Shown here piece by piece: positions 24,495 through 32,854 of a stretch of DNA of 64,000 bases. The notes under the pieces are model-generated. The model ran no database searches. It worked only from the letters and a program-made list of their open reading frames with translations, and was not told the DNA's origin. The position numbers and the translations under genes are program-made. Location of the stretch: positions 1 through 64,000 of the forward strand of contig CAYZGO010000009.1 of assembly GCA_964478075.1 (NCBI GenBank), given 5' to 3'. Within the stretch, counting starts at the first letter, position 1. Each line of letters opens with the position of its first letter. The DNA comes from DAOUEX01 sp034430235. Its GTDB lineage: Bacteria > Chloroflexota > Anaerolineae > UBA2200.

Positions 24495-26009
24495 CTAGTC
24501 CACCCAGTGCATTGCGCGCTGCACGGCCTTGCGCCAGCCACGGTAGCCGACTTCGCGTTTCTTCTCGTCCCAGCACGGCTCAAAGACGCGGTCAACAGTC
24601 CAGTTGGCCCGCAGTTCGTCCACATTCTTCCACAGTCCGGAGGCTAAACCTGCGGCGTACGCCGCGCCCAATGCTGTTGTCTCCCTGACAGTGGGCCGCA
24701 CAACCTTGATCCCCAGGATATCGGACTGCAACTGCATCAGGAAATCGTTGGCCACTGCGCCCCCATCCACCTTGAGGGATCTGAGCGCCAGTCCCGCGTC
24801 GGAGCGCATAGCATCGAGCACCTCTCGTGTCTGGTAGCAGATGGCTTCCAGTGTGGCGCGCACGATGTGCGCCTTTGTGATGTACCGCGTGAGACCCACA
24901 ATTGCGCCACGCGCATCCATGTCCCAGTACGGGGCAAATAGGCCAGAGAAAGCTGGCACGAAATAGATGCCCCCCGCATCCTCCACTGACCTGGCAATCT
25001 CCTCGGTCTCGGCAGCATTACTGATGAGACCCAGGTTGTCACGCAGCCACTGCACTGCGGCACCTGTGATAGCGATAGACCCCTCAAGTGCGTAGGTGCA
25101 GCAGCCTGGCGCAAATCCGTAGGCCACAGTGGTCAGAAGCCCACTCTGGGACAGGACAATGTCTTCACCGATGTTCAGCAGCATGAAGCAGCCAGTCCCA
25201 TATGTGTTCTTGGCCTCGCCGGGCGCGAAGCAAGTCTGCCCTACCAGTGCTGCCTGCTGGTCACCGAGGTCACCGCACACTGGTATGCGCGCGCCCAGTG
25301 GCCCACCGGCCGTAGTGTGACCATAGAAGTCACGGTCGCTAGAAGGGCGGATACATGGCAGCATTGCTTTGGGGATATCGAGTGCCTCGAGGATTTCATC
25401 GTCCCAATCCAGTGTGCGCAGGTCCATCAACATGGTGCGCGAGGCGTTGGTATAGTCAGTGACGTGTGCTCCACCGTTCACACCACCGGTAAGGTTCCAG
25501 ATCAACCAGGTGTCAACGTTGCCAAAGAGTGCTTGGCCCTGTTTAGCTTTCTCACGCACGCCTGGCACGTTATCCAGTATCCACTTGATCTTGGGTCCAG
25601 AGAAGTATGTAGCGATGACCAATCCAGTTCGCTCTCGGATTAGGGACTCCAGGCCCTGCTCAATGAGGCTTTGACAGATATCACGTGTGCGAGTGCACTG
25701 CCACACAATCGCATTGTACAGTGGTCGGCCTGTGGTGCGGTCCCAGACGATCGTTGTCTCGCGCTGGTTAGTGATGCCAATGCCAAGCAGATGCTGTGGC
25801 TCGATACCGCTCTCATCCAGTGCCCTGGCCATAACTCTGCACGTCACGTCCCAGATTTCCATGGGGTCGTGCTCCACCCAGCCCGGCTGAGGATAGATTT
25901 GCTCGTGTTCCTGGTACGCCGAGCCCATAGCCTGACCCTGGTGGCCGAAGATCATAAAACGCGTTCCTGTCGTCCCCTGATCAATAGCAGCAGCGTAGGA
26001 AATAGTCAT
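24495..26009 (-). CDS. glpK: Glycerol kinase
   Basis: This 504-residue FGGY-family kinase phosphorylates glycerol with ATP. It shows DQGTTGTRFMIF, the glycerol-binding ITNQRETTIVWDR and WQCTRTRD, TDYTNASRTMLMDLRTLDWD, GDLGDQQAALVGQ, and NTYGTGCFMLLN, with the C-terminal ATPase-site DGGAVANDFLMQ. All are intact and the length is that of the family. It is the first gene of the operon and its ATG at 26009 follows GGAAGAGAG. A good promoter lies at 26055-26083. The residues that bind fructose-1,6-bisphosphate in E. coli were not checked. Confidence 0.95.
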   Translation of the reverse strand: MTISYAAAIDQGTTGTRFMIFGHQGQAMGSAYQEHEQIYPQPGWVEHDPMEIWDVTCRVMARALDESGIEPQHLLGIGITNQRETTIVWDRTTGRPLYNAIVWQCTRTRDICQSLIEQGLESLIRERTGLVIATYFSGPKIKWILDNVPGVREKAKQGQALFGNVDTWLIWNLTGGVNGGAHVTDYTNASRTMLMDLRTLDWDDEILEALDIPKAMLPCIRPSSDRDFYGHTTAGGPLGARIPVCGDLGDQQAALVGQTCFAPGEAKNTYGTGCFMLLNIGEDIVLSQSGLLTTVAYGFAPGCCTYALEGSIAITGAAVQWLRDNLGLISNAAETEEIARSVEDAGGIYFVPAFSGLFAPYWDMDARGAIVGLTRYITKAHIVRATLEAICYQTREVLDAMRSDAGLALRSLKVDGGAVANDFLMQLQSDILGIKVVRPTVRETTALGAAYAAGLASGLWKNVDELRANWTVDRVFEPCWDEKKREVGYRGWRKAVQRAMHWVD

Positions 26010-26054
26010 GCGTTCGCGTCTCTCTTCCGTGAGTACTGGGTTCCGGTTGGTGGC

Positions 26055-26083
26055 ATACTACAGCATTTCACTTTGCTGGTCAA
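26055..26083 (-). promoter_or_regulatory. Promoter of the glycerol operon
   Basis: On the minus strand TTGACC (26078-26083) and TAGTAT (26055-26060) are 17 nt apart, about 45 nt before the glpK ATG. No clear operator palindrome was found next to it. Confidence 0.7.
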
Positions 26084-26226
26084 GCGTACGTGGATAACAA
26101 CGCCCGGAAAGACCCAGCTTTGGCGTAAAGTCAAATTACGGGTACAATTACTGCAAAGAGCTGTACCGCGAACCCTACAGACGAAGGGTCAGCAAAGGTC
26201 TTGAGAGGCGCGGAAGGAGCTTAAAT

Positions 26227-28554
26227 TTGCCCTCTGTGGACTATTTCATTCCTGACGCGGAGGCCGACACGTCATCCCATGTCGTCGCTGCTTACCTTGA
26301 CGCTTACACCGACGTCGAGGGCCTCGTCGTTGATCCCTTCTGCCAATCACCAACAATCGTAGTGCAAGCCCTTGAAGCCGGGCGCCGTGTCATTGCCATC
26401 AACTTCAACCCGCTGGATGCCCTGCGCACCCGGCTGGCGTTAACGACCGCCTCCCAGCGCGACCTCGACGCGGCAGTGACGCGCCTGGCGAACTCGGCCA
26501 AGCTCGGCGTGCCCTTGCAAGAGCATCTACGGCGTCTATATCGCACAACGTGTCCCCACTGTGAGAAGATGGCTGTAGCCAACTATTTCATCTGGGAGCG
26601 TGGTCAGGACGTCCCCCAACGGGTCAACTACCGTTGCCCTGCTTGCGGAGGCACTGGCATACGCGACTGCGACGAAAATGACGCGCGTGTTCTGCAGGAA
26701 GTACAACCTCGTGGTCTGCACTATTGGTACGTCCTGGACCGTGTCGCCAGGCGTGAAGATGAGAGCAGAGAATTCGCGGCGAGTCTGCTGGAATTGTACA
26801 CACGGCGCAATCTCTATGTCCTTTCCAATCTGGTGCTCAAGATGGAGGACCTCTTTGCTGCTTCGACTGTGCTCGATTTCTTACGCTTTGCCCTCTTGCA
26901 CTGTCTGGAATTGGGCAGCAAGTTAAATATGGTTCCAGGTGAACCAGTGTCTCCTCACGCACCACGTCTCCGTCCACCCCCGCAGTTTGTGGAGTGGAAC
27001 CTATGGCAGCTCTTCGAAGACACCACACGGCGATTATCCCAACGACAATCTACGCCCCCTGTGCCGCTAGCAGCCAATGTGAAAGATGTTGTTACGCCTG
27101 CCTCTCTGGCCGAGGCGGAGGCACCCACTGGCTTGGCCAGAGCCTTCGTGGGACACATGTCCGTAAGGCGCTTGGTGCTCGAGCTTTCGCCCGGAAGCGT
27201 GAGTCTGGTATTGGCCCAACCACCTCAGCTTGGTCGCACATACTGGGCACTGCCATATCTGTGGACAGGATGGCTTTATGGACATGAAGAATCAGCTTTA
27301 TTATTGCCGTTGGTCAGGCGGCGCACTTCTGACTGGCCCTGGTATCTGCGAGCGATGCGGGCTACGCTCATTGCTCTCCAGAAGACGCTGTCACGAGATG
27401 GGCGTATCGTCTTTGTCGGTCAGGACAAGGGACTGGCTTATCATGAAACGCTGGCTTTGGCCGGTGCAGGAGCAGATCTGCATGTGGAGAGTGCTCTCTA
27501 TCACCCTCGTGAGCCAGAAGCAGCCACAGAACCCTTCTCAGGGCTGCGCGGGGATTACCGCTTGACCTGGACACACGGACCTCCAGTACCGCTGTGGCCG
27601 ATATCGCCAGAGGAGTTCGCAGAGAAAGTGCAGCAGGTTGCTGTAGCAACAGCAGAGGAAGCCCTGAAGCAGCGAGCAGAACCTACATCCTTCGTTCGTC
27701 TGCACTGCGCCATTTGGGAAGCTCTGGCACAGCGAAGAATACTGCAGCGTATTATGTCTACAGCAGAGCCGCCATTCTCGCCGATGGACTTTGTCCGTGG
27801 GAAGATCAAGACCTCGTTGGAAGAAGAGGTAGGTCAAATCTTTATCCGGCTGTGGGAGGATGAGGAAGGGGATAAATGCTTGTGGTGGCTGTCGCAACCG
27901 CCTGCTGATGTCCCCCCTCTTACCGAGCGAGTAGAGCGAACCGCATACGAGACTCTCGAATCGGTTGAAACTATCGAGACTACAGAGTTCATGCAAGCAG
28001 TCTATGCGCACTTTCCTGGCGTACTGACGCCTGATGCGGAGTCGGTGACGGCATGTCTAAAGTCCTACGGGCAACAGGTCACACCTGCGCATTGGGGCTT
28101 GAGTGAGGAAGACCGTCCAGAGCAGCGTGCTGTGGCGCGCGAGGTCACACTGCGCACGCTAGATGACCTTGGGCAGCGTCTAGGTTACGAAGTAAGACTC
28201 CAAACCCACGACTTTGATGTGCAATGGGTACAAGCAGAGGAGGAGGCTTGCGCTTTTGCTGTGCTGGATTCGGCTGCGCTGAGTCGTTTGCTCAAGCTGA
28301 CTCCCACTGACGAATCCACTCGCATGCGGAAGTTTGCCATCATTCCAGAGACGCGCCAGAGCTTACTCCGTCTCAAGCTTGCCCGCTCCATGCTGCTGCG
28401 TAAGCGACTAGCCTCAAGAGGCTGGCAATTCATCACCGACGTTGACCTGCGAGAGTGGGCCAGTCAGGCAGAGATTGCACTGGCAGACCTGGATTCGCTT
28501 GTCGGCCTCGAGCCCTTGGCAGCCCAGGATCGAACGCAGTTGTCGCTCATCTGA
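26227..28554 (+). CDS. DNA-methylase-like protein with degenerate catalytic motifs and a zinc ribbon
   Basis: This 775-residue protein follows the plan of large N4/N6-type DNA methyltransferases found in Chloroflexota and archaea. The SAM-site position reads VDPFCQSPT (residues 35-43), where active enzymes have DPFxGxGT, followed by VQALEAGRRVIAINFNPLDALRTRL. A zinc ribbon has CPHC at 109-112 and CPAC at 137-140. The catalytic (D/N/S)PP(Y/W) position reads AQPPQ at 330-334, just before LGRTYWALPYLWTGWLYG. Both key motifs are altered, so methylation is doubtful. The C-terminal 300 residues are not recognised. The start is TTG 26227 with AAGGAG at 26213-26218. No restriction partner is adjacent. 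Confidence 0.65.
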   Translation: MPSVDYFIPDAEADTSSHVVAAYLDAYTDVEGLVVDPFCQSPTIVVQALEAGRRVIAINFNPLDALRTRLALTTASQRDLDAAVTRLANSAKLGVPLQEHLRRLYRTTCPHCEKMAVANYFIWERGQDVPQRVNYRCPACGGTGIRDCDENDARVLQEVQPRGLHYWYVLDRVARREDESREFAASLLELYTRRNLYVLSNLVLKMEDLFAASTVLDFLRFALLHCLELGSKLNMVPGEPVSPHAPRLRPPPQFVEWNLWQLFEDTTRRLSQRQSTPPVPLAANVKDVVTPASLAEAEAPTGLARAFVGHMSVRRLVLELSPGSVSLVLAQPPQLGRTYWALPYLWTGWLYGHEESALLLPLVRRRTSDWPWYLRAMRATLIALQKTLSRDGRIVFVGQDKGLAYHETLALAGAGADLHVESALYHPREPEAATEPFSGLRGDYRLTWTHGPPVPLWPISPEEFAEKVQQVAVATAEEALKQRAEPTSFVRLHCAIWEALAQRRILQRIMSTAEPPFSPMDFVRGKIKTSLEEEVGQIFIRLWEDEEGDKCLWWLSQPPADVPPLTERVERTAYETLESVETIETTEFMQAVYAHFPGVLTPDAESVTACLKSYGQQVTPAHWGLSEEDRPEQRAVAREVTLRTLDDLGQRLGYEVRLQTHDFDVQWVQAEEEACAFAVLDSAALSRLLKLTPTDESTRMRKFAIIPETRQSLLRLKLARSMLLRKRLASRGWQFITDVDLREWASQAEIALADLDSLVGLEPLAAQDRTQLSLI

Positions 28555-28793
28555 GTACTAACAGACTCGGCTGCCTCTGCTGCCCAGCGCAATCCGCCAC
28601 CTACTGTGACGGACGCGACGCACTTCTCAAAATCCACCCCTTTCAGTGCACATCGCCGTAGGTGCTGGCAAGCGCCTGCCATTTTGCACAGGCAATTAGA
28701 GCCCAATCAGCGCTGATGCGTTTGCACTTGAAGGTGTTTGTATGCTACCATTGCCCCGCTTTTGATACCTTGAGAAAGGAATGGTTTCTAGCA

Positions 28794-30182
28794 TTGACTG
28801 ATTCAGGACCGATTGCCGGACAATCCGCAGCCCCTGCGCTCGCTCTGACCCGCGAGAACATTCGGCGCAACATCGTCAAGCTGGCGCTGCCTGCAGTAGC
28901 GGAGAATCTGCTGATGACCATGGTTTTCGTGGCGGATACGCTGCTCATCGGCTGGCTCAAGGACCCGGCTGCGCTGGCTGCGGTTAGCCTGGGATCACTA
29001 TTTCTACACGTAGCCCATCAGCTCTTCTCAGCCGTGTCAGTCACTGCCTCAACCCTTGTTGCACACGCCTGGGGAGCGGGAGATTACGAGCGAGCGCGTC
29101 GAATTGCCGCTCAGGCCATTATGCTCGCCATCCTGTTCGCTGCTGTGGCCATAGCTGTACTGTGGCCTCTAGCGAGTTCGATGTTGGCACTCATGGGCGC
29201 CAGCGACCGAGTTATCGCTTTGGGCAGCATGTACATGCGTGTGATCCTTATCACATCGCTGCTCGGTTTTCCCATGGTGGTGCTCAACGGCATTATGCGC
29301 GGGTCAGGCGACACGCGAACGCCCATGACCATCACGTTAGTAATGAACGCCTGGAATGTGCTGGCGGCAGCAGTACTCATCTTTGGCGTGGGGCCTGCTC
29401 CTGCACTGGGGCTGGCCGGGGCCGCAGTGGCCACAGCGTCGGCACGACTGTTGGGTGGTATGTTGGCTTTGTTCTTGGTCATGAGCGGGAAGCGCTTCAT
29501 GAAGATTGGTCTGCGTGACATCTTGCGTTGGGACGGGCAATTGATTGCGCACATGGTGCGCCTCAGCTTGCCTACGGCTGGCGAGGCAATGATCATGCGC
29601 CTCGGCTTTATTCTCTTCATGCGCATCGTCTCCGACTTAGGCGAAGTAGCACTTGCCGCGCACCAGATTGCCATCAACGTAGAATCGCTGTCTTTTATGC
29701 CCGGGTTCGGGCTGAGCGTGGCCAGTACCACGCTGGTCGGTCAGTCCCTGGGGGCGAGGAAACCCGAGTTGGCTGAGGAGAGCATCCGTAGCACGATGCG
29801 CTTCAGCTTGGCAGTGATGGGAGCTGTGGGAGCCATTTTTGCCCTGTTTGGACCATCCATCGCTGGTATATTTGGCAGCACGCCCGAAGTCTTGCTCCTG
29901 GCTGGCAATGCTGTGCGCATTGGGGCACTGGAACAACTGCCCATCGCCGTGCACATGGTCATCGCTGGGAGCCTGCGCGGTGCTGGAGACATGAAGACGC
30001 CGATGTACGCCACACTGGTGGGCACACTCATTTCTCGCGTGCCTATAGTCTACCTGTTTGCCATTGTGCTTGGCTGGGGCCTGAACGGGGTCTGGTTGGG
30101 GACGGCTGTAGACTGGACTGCAAGGGCCGCGTTGATCTATTTCTTGTTCCGCAGAGGAGCCTGGAAGAAGATCAAACTCTGA
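28794..30182 (+). CDS. MATE family efflux transporter
   Basis: This about 462-residue, 12-helix multidrug or metabolite exporter is driven by Na+ or H+. Typical features are NIVKLALPAVAENLLMTMVF in helix 1, the GSMYMRVILITSLLGFPMVVLNGIMRGSGDTRTPM block and its second-half counterpart GNAVRIGALEQLPIAVHMVIAGSLRGAGDMKTPM. The frame is open from 28662, but family similarity begins near residue 20 of the form starting at TTG 28794, so the start is uncertain among several TTG codons. It stands alone on the plus strand, 239 nt after the methylase-like gene, and ends at a bidirectional terminator. Confidence 0.88.
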   Translation: MTDSGPIAGQSAAPALALTRENIRRNIVKLALPAVAENLLMTMVFVADTLLIGWLKDPAALAAVSLGSLFLHVAHQLFSAVSVTASTLVAHAWGAGDYERARRIAAQAIMLAILFAAVAIAVLWPLASSMLALMGASDRVIALGSMYMRVILITSLLGFPMVVLNGIMRGSGDTRTPMTITLVMNAWNVLAAAVLIFGVGPAPALGLAGAAVATASARLLGGMLALFLVMSGKRFMKIGLRDILRWDGQLIAHMVRLSLPTAGEAMIMRLGFILFMRIVSDLGEVALAAHQIAINVESLSFMPGFGLSVASTTLVGQSLGARKPELAEESIRSTMRFSLAVMGAVGAIFALFGPSIAGIFGSTPEVLLLAGNAVRIGALEQLPIAVHMVIAGSLRGAGDMKTPMYATLVGTLISRVPIVYLFAIVLGWGLNGVWLGTAVDWTARAALIYFLFRRGAWKKIKL

Positions 30183-30195
30183 AGAGAAATCAAAA

Positions 30196-30222
30196 GAGGG
30201 GATGGAAAGAACCCATCCCCTC
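30196..30222. terminator. Bidirectional terminator between the MATE gene and the MsmK-like gene
   Basis: GAGGGGATGG (30196-30205) pairs with CCATCCCCTC (30213-30222) around a 7-nt loop. It is followed by CTTTACTTT on the plus strand and TTTTGATTTCTCTTC on the minus strand, and lies between two convergent genes. Confidence 0.82.
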
Positions 30223-30238
30223 CTTTACTTTGAAGTGC

Positions 30239-31339
30239 CTAGCGGATTGCCTTCTCGGTGTCACAGTTGAAGAAGTGAACGTTGTCCATGTTGACGGCCA
30301 CATCCACCTTGTGTCCCACCCGGGCCGAAGAACGCGGGTCAACACGGGCGATAAAGGTCTTGGAGTCAGTAAGCAGGTGGAGAAAGATCTCATTGCCCAT
30401 GAGCTCGGTCACATCCACCATGACGTCGAGGTATTCCGCTGTGATGCCCGGAGGTGAGAACTGGCGATCGTGAATATCATCCGGGCGGACGCCAGAGATC
30501 ACCTCTTTGCCGAGGTAGTCCCTCAGAGCCTTTGCCTTGGACGGCGGCACACGGAACTTGAAGCCTGAGCCCTCGATGTACATCTCCTCCATAGTGCCAA
30601 CGACCTTGACATCAAAGAAGTTCATCGCCGGGCTGCCAATGAAACCGGCCACGAATAGGTTGTCCGGGGAACTATACAGGCTCTGCGGCGTGCCCAATTG
30701 TTGCAAAACGCCGTCTTTCTGGACTGCGATGCGGGTGCCCATGGTCATGGCTTCAGTCTGGTCATGGGTCACGTAGATGAATGTAGCCTGCAGACGCTGG
30801 TGAAGCTTCGAGATCTCGGCGCGGGCGTGCACACGCAGCTTGGCGTCCAGGTTGGACAGGGGCTCATCCATTAAGAAGACTTGCGGCTCGCGGACGATAG
30901 CGCGCCCCACGGCCACCCGTTGTCGTTGACCACCGGACAATTGCTTCGGCTTGCGACCGAGCAACTCCTGAATCTGCAGGATTTCAGCCGTCTCCTTGAC
31001 ACGCCTATCTATCTCGGCCTTGGGCGTCTTGCGCAGCTTCAAGCCAAAAGCCATGTTGTCATACACGCTCATATGTGGATACAGAGCATAGCTCTGAAAC
31101 ACCATGGCGATATCACGGTCTTTTGGAGCTATGTCGTTAACCACGCGGTCGCCGATCTTGATGATACCCTCAGTGACCTCCTCAAGGCCAGCCAGAAGGC
31201 GTAAGGTGGTGGTCTTGCCGCAGCCAGACGGACCAAGCAGCACCAGGAACTCCTTGTCCGCGACGTCAAGAGTCAAATCGCTGACAGCGACGACCTTACC
31301 AAAATGCTTCGTAACATGGTCATACATTACCTTTGCCAT
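30239..31339 (-). CDS. ABC transporter ATPase, MsmK/UgpC/MalK type
   Basis: This 366-residue carbohydrate-importer ATPase has Walker A GPSGCGKTT, Q-loop FQSYALYPHM, signature LSGGQRQRVAVGRAIVR, Walker B VFLMDEPLSNLDAKLR and switch His in IYVTHDQTEAMTMG. From about residue 240 a C-terminal TOBE/OB regulatory domain follows (VISGVRPDDIHDR...). All catalytic residues are intact. It stands alone, as shared ATPases of the MsmK/MsiK kind do, serving several sugar permeases encoded elsewhere. GAGGAG lies just before ATG 31339. Confidence 0.92.
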   Translation of the reverse strand: MAKVMYDHVTKHFGKVVAVSDLTLDVADKEFLVLLGPSGCGKTTTLRLLAGLEEVTEGIIKIGDRVVNDIAPKDRDIAMVFQSYALYPHMSVYDNMAFGLKLRKTPKAEIDRRVKETAEILQIQELLGRKPKQLSGGQRQRVAVGRAIVREPQVFLMDEPLSNLDAKLRVHARAEISKLHQRLQATFIYVTHDQTEAMTMGTRIAVQKDGVLQQLGTPQSLYSSPDNLFVAGFIGSPAMNFFDVKVVGTMEEMYIEGSGFKFRVPPSKAKALRDYLGKEVISGVRPDDIHDRQFSPPGITAEYLDVMVDVTELMGNEIFLHLLTDSKTFIARVDPRSSARVGHKVDVAVNMDNVHFFNCDTEKAIR

Positions 31340-31672
31340 TCAAATCTCCTCAAAATATAGTGTGAAAAGTGGAGAATCCTACGACGTACAAGGAACAGGA
31401 CTTTTCGGTCATCCGAAAGGATGGGCACAAGGCCAAAACCGCTTCCTTGCGAGTCGCAAAAGATAGCACTACTAGGTTTGTTTGCGTAACACCTCCTTTC
31501 TGACTCACTACACAAATGGCCACAGCGGAGACTGATCTTCCCTAGCCCAATCTCCGCTTCCAAAAGACCGCCCAGTCCATAACAGGCGGGGTCACACGGA
31601 AACTATTATAGCGAATATCCTGTTTTTGTCCAGCTTCGGGTGGTCGCCCTCTTTAGTGTTGATACCTTTTCT
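31340..31672. other. Gene-free stretch upstream of the MsmK-like gene, with a possible structured RNA
   Basis: No convincing protein gene. CAAGGAA (31389-31395) and TTCCTTG (31443-31449) can close a stem around CATCC-GAAA-GGATG (31410-31423), and TTGCG-AGT-CGCAA lies at 31447-31459. CACCTCCTTTCT (31490-31501) equals the anti-Shine-Dalgarno tail of 16S rRNA on the plus strand. On the minus strand the whole block would be the leader of the MsmK-like gene. The remainder, to 31672, shows nothing clear. Confidence 0.3.
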
Positions 31673-31881
31673 TCACCGCAGAGCACGCAGAGTGCGCAGA
31701 GTTTCTTGAGGTTTCTCAGCGTTCTCTGCGAAGCGTCCCGGCATCTGTTAGACGGGGCTGCGAAGCGTCCCGGCATCTATTAGACGGGGCTGCGAAGCGT
31801 CCCAGCGTCCTTTTGACGGCGCGGCGGTCTCTGCGGTGAGAAAGCGAGCCAGCTTTCATATCAACGCAATTGGGGGAGACT
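31673..31881. repeat. CACCGCAGAG-family dispersed repeat, copy with a nested 3 x 32-nt array
   Basis: The outer parts match, in reverse complement, the element at 951-1062: TTCACCGCAGAGCACGCAGA at the left and CAATTGGGGGAGACT at the right. Between the two halves of the palindrome 31728-31823 is an extra array of three 32-nt units with GCGAAGCGTCCCGGCATCTG and TTAGACGGGGCT, absent from the other copies. Confidence 0.8.
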
Positions 31882-32125
31882 AGCCAGCTTCGTTCTTGAG
31901 GTTATCGTCTTGGACTGGCTGGATCTGGCTGACCAGTACGCTGCTGAGGTAAGCCAATGCCTCATTCGTGACCTGCTCTGACCCAAGTGCAGGATGAACA
32001 GCAAGAGAGGACATCAAAAGCAGGACTTTGCTGCCTAACGGGACGGGAAAGTAGTGCTGGGACAGGCAGGGGCCACCAGCAATACCGACGGCCCACGATG
32101 TCACCTTGCAAAACGTTTTCGCCAT
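31882..32125 (-). CDS. Doubtful small ORF overlapping the end of the lipoprotein gene
   Basis: An 81-residue frame from ATG 32125 overlaps the lipoprotein stop by one base (TGATG), which could allow translational coupling. The chain has one hydrophobic run (SKVLLLMSSLAVHPALG) and no family resemblance. Its codon pattern is unremarkable and it may be a downstream remnant of the lipoprotein gene or noise. I keep it only because no other gene covers this space. Confidence 0.2.
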
Positions 32126-32757
32126 CACTCCACGGGAAGAGTCTCATCAGTTATGGCATCCATGATGAAAATCGGCTTGGTCAAGTTCTGTGCATTGTAT
32201 AGAGTCCAAACAGGATGCGCTTGCCCCTTTGGTTGGGTCAGACGATAGTCAAGCACCATAGAGGGAAACTTGGCTAGAAGGCTGTCTTTCTCTTCGAGAT
32301 ACTTCTCCAGCAGTGCAATGCTGTCCATCATAACCCATTGATCCCCCAGGGGTTCCAGTTCCGCTAGAGGTGGCTCGACATAGCTTGGGATCTTCGTCTC
32401 GTTGGTTCCACGCACCTTGCCGTTCAGTACCTCTACAATGTACTCCGTCTCACCTCCTGGGATACCAAAGCGAAAATACCAACTTGGGCTGTCGTCTGCA
32501 AGAGGAATGGCGAAAGCACGCTCCATCGAAGTGAAGGGTACCACGCCGTACCACAGGGCGTCCTCTCGCCATGCCCTGGCCGTCTTCTGGGCCACAGGGA
32601 AGGACTCCGCAGCGGTGACAGAGCGGTGAGCATCGTGGGTGGGGCGCGGAGTCGCAGCCTTCCCACACGCGGCAACAACTATAGCGCAGACAAGCAAGCA
32701 CGTGGCAGCAATCCATATCCTGTTCCTTAGCACATGTGGTGAGCACAGCAGGCTCAT
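32125..32757 (-). CDS. Hypothetical lipoprotein
   Basis: This 210-residue protein has a signal peptide ending in a lipobox (IVVAAC, cysteine near residue 31), so it is anchored outside the cytoplasmic membrane. The mature part (WYGVVPFTSMERAFAIPLADD, GGETEYIVEVLNGKVRGTNE) looks like a single beta-rich domain with no family that I recognise. AAAGGAG lies before ATG 32757. It follows the surface-protein gene on the same strand but a strong terminator separates them. Confidence 0.7.
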   Translation of the reverse strand: MSLLCSPHVLRNRIWIAATCLLVCAIVVAACGKAATPRPTHDAHRSVTAAESFPVAQKTARAWREDALWYGVVPFTSMERAFAIPLADDSPSWYFRFGIPGGETEYIVEVLNGKVRGTNETKIPSYVEPPLAELEPLGDQWVMMDSIALLEKYLEEKDSLLAKFPSMVLDYRLTQPKGQAHPVWTLYNAQNLTKPIFIMDAITDETLPVE

Positions 32758-32782
32758 ACGAATCTCCTTTGACGAATACTAG

Positions 32783-32817
32783 AACGAGACCATCGCGCTC
32801 TCCACGATGGTCTCGTT
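32783..32817 (-). terminator. Terminator after the surface-protein gene
   Basis: AACGAGACCATCG (32783-32795) pairs with CGATGGTCTCGTT (32805-32817) as a 13-bp perfect stem with a 9-nt loop. On the minus strand TTCTAG follows. It lies 37 nt past the stop of the surface-protein gene, and also faces plus-strand reading, where TTCT follows. Confidence 0.75.
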
Positions 32818-32854
32818 TCTGAAAGCTATTGAGCAACTGGGGCTGGCAAGAGTC

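Noticed and set aside
31490..31501. CACCTCCTTTCT, looked at as the 3' end of a 16S rRNA gene
   Set aside because: No other 16S sequence precedes it; only the anti-Shine-Dalgarno tail matches.
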